From Auanema rhodensis (taxonomy: Eukaryota > Nematoda > Chromadorea > Rhabditida > Rhabditidae): DNA of 64,000 nucleotides. Below are positions 60,701-64,000 of the stretch, in pieces. The stretch's first letter is position 1. Every line of letters begins with the position of its first letter. The position numbers and the translations under genes are program-made. The stretch spans positions 10,354,001 through 10,418,000 of the forward strand of contig OZ059898.1 in assembly GCA_964057225.1 (NCBI GenBank), in the 5' to 3' direction. The notes under the pieces were generated by a model. The model was not told the origin of the DNA, made no database searches, and worked only from the letters and a program-made list of their open reading frames with translations.

Positions 60701-62695
60701 CCGATTATAATTACTTCGACGTATGCCGAAGAAATCAATAGTTGCAAGGACTCTAACATGTTCACCACAAAACTTATAGCGAATCCTCATTGCTCCCCAG
60801 AAATGGCAACATGGACAGTGATAATAACCATTATGGCAGTTACCCTCATAGTCTCTTGTCTATGCCGCATGGGTTACAGCCAATATAGATATAAGACATG
60901 GTCCAGAAACACTCAAACCATGCTCAACATCATGAAATTAAAACATAAAACAATCTCCGAACAAGAAGATCATGAAACTGATCAAAAAATAACAGAAGAC
61001 CACAATGATACGTTGCAATTAAAACAAACGAACACACAAGACGCTAATATTGTGGATCATGAAACCTTTCAAAAGCATATTTACCCTATTTTAAACCATA
61101 CGAGAAAGCCACCAAAATTCTCTCTCTTTACTAGAGGGTCGCAAACATCTTTACCATCGTTACTGGCAATCATCTTGGCTTTATGTATTGGAAGCTGCAG
61201 TTCATGTTCCGATGTTCATGTTCAACACTTCGTTAACATACGATGCGATGACAACTTAGCTTGTTATCACGAATACAGTCAAGATATCATATTTTCTCCC
61301 GGAACAAAACAATTATGCATTACCATAACGCATTCTAATCATGAAATTGGTCAATTTAAAATAACTAAACTATATACTGAACATGTCTGCCAGAAGAATA
61401 CTAGATACTTCACTAGACAGACAACCGTCAACATATTGAGCATATTACGATGCCGTCACCGGGGCTCGTGTGACGGAACATGTGAAACTAACTCGCTTCA
61501 TAATAAAATCGTGGAACTACAACCATATACGTTCCCTTCACAATCAGGTTGCTTCACATCGTCAGCAAGATTTTACACATGTCCTATGATTTGGACAGAT
61601 CCGTGCCTTTTCTACAAAATAGAGCATATACCCGTCACTGAGGAAGTATACGAAGTCTATACTTGTGATAGTTGGTCCACCCAAACCGTATTTAATATAG
61701 AAACAACATTACTCCAGCAGAAAAATAATTACAATATCACTCTACAACCTTACACGAAAAATCGTGAACAACTTTTCAATATAACAACGTTATCACAATC
61801 ACAACCTCCTCCAGAAATGTACACAAAATTATTTTTTTCCTCCAAAGAAAACACGTACATTACGGATATACACACAAAGGGAATAATTCAATGTGGAACA
61901 GAGGAAGCCGCATTAAAACATTTTAATAACTGTACAGTATCCTCATTCTGCCCTTGCACATTCAATAGATTTGATGACATAAAATGTAGGTGTGATACCC
62001 CTACTTTTGAAAAAATGTCCAATACATCAGACATAAAATCTCCTAACCAAAACTTTAAAACTAAAGATAACACGTTATCATTCTCTACGAATTTAGACGA
62101 AAATTTAGTTACGGTCGATTCATCCCTATTCTTAAACTCAGTGATCTTCTCCAACAATTTGCCCTGCGCACCTGCCCTGACAAAACTATCAGGTTGCTAC
62201 TCCTGCGGGCAGGGTGCATTCGCAGAATTCCAATGCCTTACGGCAGAAGAAACATGGATTTCTATCGAATGTCAAAAAGAAGTATTCATGATAAAATGCT
62301 CTCCAAAAGTAGCAATCACAAAAGTAACAATGAAAAGAGAAAATTCTCAGATTGATGAATTATGCTATACCACATGCGACAATAAAAAAATTAAGATCAT
62401 TATTAAAGGAATATTACATCACATAGCAAGCATAGATGAAATAAACGAAAGTGACTCAAGTAAGGGTACAGAATCCAAATCCATTGACTTTGCTCCAATC
62501 TTCAAGTTAATTTTATCAAAGTTGGGAATCATATTGATAGGTGTTGCAATAACCGCCACCATAGGATATGTGGCATGTACACCCATCATGTACTGTGTAG
62601 TTTTGAATACAGTCTTAACCACACAATGGATAGCTACCAGGATATTCACACTGTGGATAAAATCAAAAGCCTTATTTCGGGATCAAAGATTTTAA
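54764..62695 (+). CDS. BEL/Pao gag-pol-env polyprotein, complete (2,643 aa)
   Basis: Start: first ATG after the LTR (ACAAAAATGTC); an upstream in-frame TTG is not used. Gag: helical N-terminus, DUF1759-like domain about residues 180-330, three zinc knuckles at 387-450. Aspartyl protease: Asp549-Glu-Gly-Ser. RT: Asp889 in CDIKAAF, then LPFGITASPS, then YVDN at 968-971 instead of YVDD. RNase H: Asp1136, Glu1176, Asp1205, Asp1257. Integrase: HHCC finger about 1456-1489, DDE = Asp1522, Asp1581, Glu1633, then a DUF5641-like domain 1770-1825. Envelope: hydrophobic segment ~1975-1990, membrane span ~2016-2035, second signal ~2132-2150, Cys-rich phlebovirus-Gc-like ectodomain (CDGxC near 2235, GCYSC near 2478), C-terminal spans ~2578-2612. 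The single frame with no frameshift means products are released by protease and signal peptidase, or Env comes from a spliced RNA. No defect is visible. Confidence 0.95.
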   Translation: MSLLFVNHIKQSNQFLGELLTRYEMEVKDLPGILVDCDFHTEEEEETLSCLIIRWTKVQHQFKESLKNHQDNEKKFQKFYEASDKTLRKALDEQYIAFTSDEDFEPNIKKVQNAIIELDEHIMKAERILRKLRKTLHKNESEHNSNRSTENNETENKSNDQFLEIIKSFLHIQQTSIQKPAMSLPTFDGKPENFKSFWGRFDRLVHDNEQFTTLEKVNLLCESLKGDSQIAIRGIEPSAQNYELMREALVSEFGDYSSDINSLLTQLRNLKFASNNAKACKETFGETKALIRQIEAAGATVSREMCTAMILNKFPYHIVEDILIHPNNYHSTKEMLTAVDHKIYSFFLKEQTRNSHEQKFRNHKDNVTSVSHKDSTAEQRKTQTWPCVFCDSSEHRFYQCTTFETPEKRRYRIRGKAICWICFSDKHKSSECRKQKCRNCQGDHNSALCSQGRKSVQNIQKDKETPTIKKDQALLITTEELLNKKTTEYKQESDTNNRIPTEALNAPVSLNHIADTHNIEESQVILRTAMANIYNHNSKKYEQVRMLIDEGSMRSFISKDLSTRLGLPILGSQKRTFYGIGALSETHEVEDVKVIIGTSTGSLIVTKLFTKPMLTTPIRCPKLSNEDLKFIQRRKIKLANPKTNGESFTPDILIGMDRYKLFMHLNEETELPSRMRLKNSVFGHMIHGEAPLPDDNTQQEVILCSTLEEITKETSHKELLTNLFELDSIGINTENANADRTIDYYEEYSKDIKIENNRIIAPFPLKNNFKNLKNNKMPAYHRFVSLWRKLLHNPEMLSHYTTTIESYLKDNIVEQIPNNHQEPLEFYMPHHGVWKPSKANPLRIVFDASAKQKDSPSLNEIIHTGRSFITYIHDIMISCRTRPIIITCDIKAAFLQVQLTENHKNLCKFFWIKNKEYPISHNNIITLRFNRLPFGITASPSVLNMGIKWFLESKVDNPLAMEILHNLYVDNIILTANTTEEAIKKCKETQTLFSEINMHVREFLSNDEQVIQNLPEEDRYPNMTTKILGISFNKEHDSFIIPIKITTTHTSYTKRILLSQLHSIFDPIGLSAPILLPLKLILREIISTKLSWDQPIDSNSIKQWEQHITQINNKQLTMNRYFKFSEHETQLWVFADASNQAMAACSYFQTNGKISSLLNGKSRIAPKNKTTIPRLELLAIRLAVRMALSIVTICPKIAKVNIVSDSNIALSWIVSQKSLPLFINNQTNTIKKQLKQIEQICCNIELYHVQTSFNTADIGSRGADMEKLQVSDWIEGPHWLTKLSVHNPLTSLGSPNNSSRNNAELKSEHHNVVHIIIDNPPTHDIWNIRENYDDVIKTMTTVGKLFKKWFFTVHPNDANKLQKIKHLTSTDTHTVEDINIIEKILISNSQSNMSLDDLQQRHINLKFFKDTWDIYRVRSRLQNTLLPEETKNPIFLLKTNPIVKKLINKIHKDNNHQGKHFTLIQLRQKFYIPKTTGVIKQTLKNCVTCKRFQSHPYELPDMPSLPKDRTILTRAFFSTGCDLMGPFTLRNGSKVHICLFTCMTTRAIHLEVVTNQSTVAFMNAFTRFISRRGTPEIMRSDCAGNFILSSKILETLEKTSDYNERSLLNTLAQQKIKWIYNTPLSPWKGGCWERLVGVTKASLKKCFIPSRMSLDDLHTAIVKIEAIINTRPLTHPHPDNLDTLPIRPIDFLTSAIKFSLPENNADTHIFDIHSDIQTIQSTEQALEALQLSEDSASKFWKRFQEEYLTSLKDIFKHKHHRKNHTNIFPQPDEIVLIQNDMLPRGTWKLGRIIETITSSDGNIRSAKVATSNGNIITRSINQLYPLEIRCNTSNNKIIEDNSHIVQENNSSTDRIPHTDTVLDNIHSDHPIEHTDETIHENNNINDSNHNYDIAYESDNSQHDNTYTPETENNEDATNDRPQNKTKLSSVKTAKYTEQDEVTEKENIKAFPLKMSYATHQRKNKINPKIAADIMKALSLPIIITSTYAEEINSCKDSNMFTTKLIANPHCSPEMATWTVIITIMAVTLIVSCLCRMGYSQYRYKTWSRNTQTMLNIMKLKHKTISEQEDHETDQKITEDHNDTLQLKQTNTQDANIVDHETFQKHIYPILNHTRKPPKFSLFTRGSQTSLPSLLAIILALCIGSCSSCSDVHVQHFVNIRCDDNLACYHEYSQDIIFSPGTKQLCITITHSNHEIGQFKITKLYTEHVCQKNTRYFTRQTTVNILSILRCRHRGSCDGTCETNSLHNKIVELQPYTFPSQSGCFTSSARFYTCPMIWTDPCLFYKIEHIPVTEEVYEVYTCDSWSTQTVFNIETTLLQQKNNYNITLQPYTKNREQLFNITTLSQSQPPPEMYTKLFFSSKENTYITDIHTKGIIQCGTEEAALKHFNNCTVSSFCPCTFNRFDDIKCRCDTPTFEKMSNTSDIKSPNQNFKTKDNTLSFSTNLDENLVTVDSSLFLNSVIFSNNLPCAPALTKLSGCYSCGQGAFAEFQCLTAEETWISIECQKEVFMIKCSPKVAITKVTMKRENSQIDELCYTTCDNKKIKIIIKGILHHIASIDEINESDSSKGTESKSIDFAPIFKLILSKLGIILIGVAITATIGYVACTPIMYCVVLNTVLTTQWIATRIFTLWIKSKALFRDQRF

Positions 62696-62997
62696 AAGCA
62701 TAAGAGAAGAATTTCTTGTGGAGATAAAATTTAAAATTAAAAATTGAAATAATAATGAAACAAAAGAAAAAGAAAGCATTATGTACGAATATAACCATTG
62801 TAATAAAACAATATCATTGTTTTTCTTTCTTTTCAATTTATGGTAGTATCAAGTTTCTTTTATCCAACTCAGTTACATAACACATAACCTTTTGTACAGG
62901 CTCTAAAATTCATTGTATCTGTAACAAGATAACCTAAACACACCATTGTACAATGAACTAATAGATGTTAATCAGCGTTTAAAGTCCAGATGTGAAC
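62696..62997 (+). other. Polyprotein-accessory gap of right copy
   Basis: The candidate acceptor TTTTGTACAG ends at 62899; three minimal upstream ORFs follow. I see nothing else. Confidence 0.4.
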
Positions 62998-63504
62998 ATG
63001 TATATAAGGATGCAGATCATGTCTTTCCTATATTCCATGAAAATGGAAGATATTGTCTCGAATATAATTGAGAATGCTTCCTTTGAGGAAGAGCTCAAAA
63101 AATATTCCCATCTACCTAACACTGCTGCCAATCTGAGGCAACTAATTGTGCTTGAAAAGAGGCTCTACGAGCACCTAGCTAGCGCGGTGAACCATCTATC
63201 CGAACGACTGGACAATATTCAACATTCGTTAAATCTGAAACTAGACAATTTGACCATTCAGACTGCTCCTAAAGCTTCATGTGTATTCTGCAATAAACCG
63301 ACAGCTGATGGGCACCGTACTGCGGCCTGTCCGATTTATCCTTCCTCACCGGAACGCACTCTCCGTCTTCATGAACTGGGGTTATGCATCAGATGTTTGA
63401 ATCAAAAACATCCAGCGATATGCGAGGTATCCTGCTATAGATGTAAGGCGGATACGCATCATGGAGTGGTTTGTGGAGATATAAAACGTAAAAGACCTTT
63501 GTAG
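62998..63504 (+). CDS. Accessory zinc-knuckle protein (right copy)
   Basis: Identical in reading frame to the left copy, 168 residues from ATG 62998. CVFC starts the first knuckle; the block ends with HHGVVC about nine residues before the C-terminus. Keeping an open 168-codon frame in both insertions is expected for such young copies and does not by itself prove selection. It could be translated from a spliced or trans-spliced RNA, since it lies 302 bases beyond the polyprotein stop. Confidence 0.7.
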   Translation: MYIRMQIMSFLYSMKMEDIVSNIIENASFEEELKKYSHLPNTAANLRQLIVLEKRLYEHLASAVNHLSERLDNIQHSLNLKLDNLTIQTAPKASCVFCNKPTADGHRTAACPIYPSSPERTLRLHELGLCIRCLNQKHPAICEVSCYRCKADTHHGVVCGDIKRKRPL

Positions 63505-63517
63505 GCCTTCTTCTCAT

Positions 63518-63534
63518 TCCCGAATTGCCGGGAG
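63518..63534 (+). promoter_or_regulatory. Polypurine-tract position and hairpin, right element
   Basis: Same TCCCG/CGGGA hairpin ending in GGGAG immediately before the 3' LTR. Confidence 0.4.
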
Positions 63535-63598
63535 TGTCGCGATAAGCGAGTGAGTTTGTATAATTTTTTTATCTTCAACAATTGTTTTATTTGTTTCT

Positions 63599-63601
<3 letters not shown>

Positions 63602-63635
<34 letters not shown>
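63602..63635 (+). repeat. (TC)17 microsatellite in right 3' LTR
   Basis: Shortest of the three TC runs in the window. Confidence 0.95.
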
Positions 63636-63639
<4 letters not shown>

Positions 63640-63809
63640 TTCTTCTAACTTCCTAAGTAATTTTTATCCATACCACATGTTGTGTTATACATGTGGCATG
63701 ACTAACTCTTTGTTTCAGGCTGACGACCGCCCACGAGAAGAGATCAGTCTTACATTTTTTAACGTTCGCAGTCAGTGATTCTATTCCGTGCTTGTCTTGT
63801 TAATTCATC

Positions 63810-63815
63810 AATAAA
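63810..63815 (+). terminator. AATAAA polyadenylation signal, right 3' LTR
   Basis: Expected poly(A) signal for the element's transcripts. Confidence 0.65.
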
Positions 63816-63883
63816 CCCTTTTCTACATATTCGCTTTGTGTTTTATTTCCAACCATACTATACACTTGCGGTATAACGCCACA

Positions 63884-64000
63884 TAAGTTTTAGAAAAAAA
63901 TTAAAGTTCAGCTGTCTCTACTATTAACTGATTATCGGCTAAAATAAGGTAACAGTTTTTATTAAAAGTTTCCGTGATTAATATTAAACAAAGAAAAAAA
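63884..64000. repeat. Array resumes: target duplication TAAGT and partial monomer
   Basis: Begins with the TAAGT duplicate (63884-63888) and continues as monomer with the private word TTAGAAAAAAATTAAAG, also found at about 33083. The array therefore continues past the window. Confidence 0.93.

Larger units (their letters stand above)
54108..63883 (+). mobile_element. Complete BEL/Pao LTR retrotransposon, 9,776 bp (right copy)
   Basis: Full element: 5' LTR (375 bp), primer binding site for tRNA-Gly(GCC), 281-nt leader, one uninterrupted gag-pol-env ORF, accessory zinc-knuckle ORF, and 3' LTR (349 bp). The two LTRs differ, as far as I can see, only in CT-repeat length, and the target duplication is intact. 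This is therefore a very recent insertion and plausibly active. Domain order (Gag, protease, RT, RNase H, integrase, DUF5641-like) and the PHHxV...RIVFDAS RT signature place it in BEL/Pao. The envelope-like extension resembles that of nematode Cer/Tas elements. Confidence 0.96.
63535..63883 (+). repeat. 3' LTR of right element (349 bp)
   Basis: Matches the 5' LTR apart from a (TC)17 run in place of (TC)30, which accounts for the whole 26-bp length difference. Acceptor ends at 63718; AATAAA is at 63810-63815. Confidence 0.96.

Overview
The window is animal nuclear DNA. A nematode is the best guess because the flanking retroelements are BEL/Pao elements whose envelope region looks like a phlebovirus Gc fusogen, as described in Caenorhabditis Cer elements and Ascaris Tas, and because their splice acceptors are of the TTTCAG type. 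No single-copy host gene is present, so the species cannot be fixed.

Layout: (1) 1-5668 is the 3' half of a BEL/Pao LTR retrotransposon on the + strand: end of the gag-pol-env ORF, a small accessory ORF and the 3' LTR. (2) 5669-54107 is one continuous AT-rich tandem array of a monomer of about 231 bp (about 175 copies by arithmetic). A 172-bp cassette carrying a tRNA-Gly(GCC) gene on the - strand interrupts it 47 times, always at the same monomer position. Of the 47 tRNAs, 26 share one intact sequence, 17 carry C56A in the T-loop, 2 carry C61T, 1 carries G52T and 1 carries C72A. Nested higher-order repeats (691, 1,096, 1,268/1,271, 2,377, 3,287 and 5,423 bp, plus a 3.7-kb block repeated 21,025 bp away) show repeated unequal exchange. 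(3) 54108-63883 is a complete 9,776-bp copy of the same retrotransposon with a 5-bp target duplication (TAAGT), inserted into an array unit whose uninterrupted sister copy survives near 33,078. (4) 63884-64000 is the array resuming.

How the parts fit together: the retrotransposon's primer binding site (54486-54497) is complementary to the 3' end of tRNA-Gly(GCC) plus CCA, the same tRNA that forms the array. Twenty-six bases further on, 17 leader bases (54524-54540) can pair with the entire anticodon arm of that tRNA (positions 27-43, one G.U pair). The one base that departs from a perfect antisense copy creates a consensus 5' splice donor. Both elements sit where the tRNA-proximal repeat subtype occurs, about 58-72 bp upstream of a tRNA 5' end. 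The element thus appears to use this tRNA as primer and to reside beside its genes. The primer, pairing and targeting ideas are inferences from sequence.
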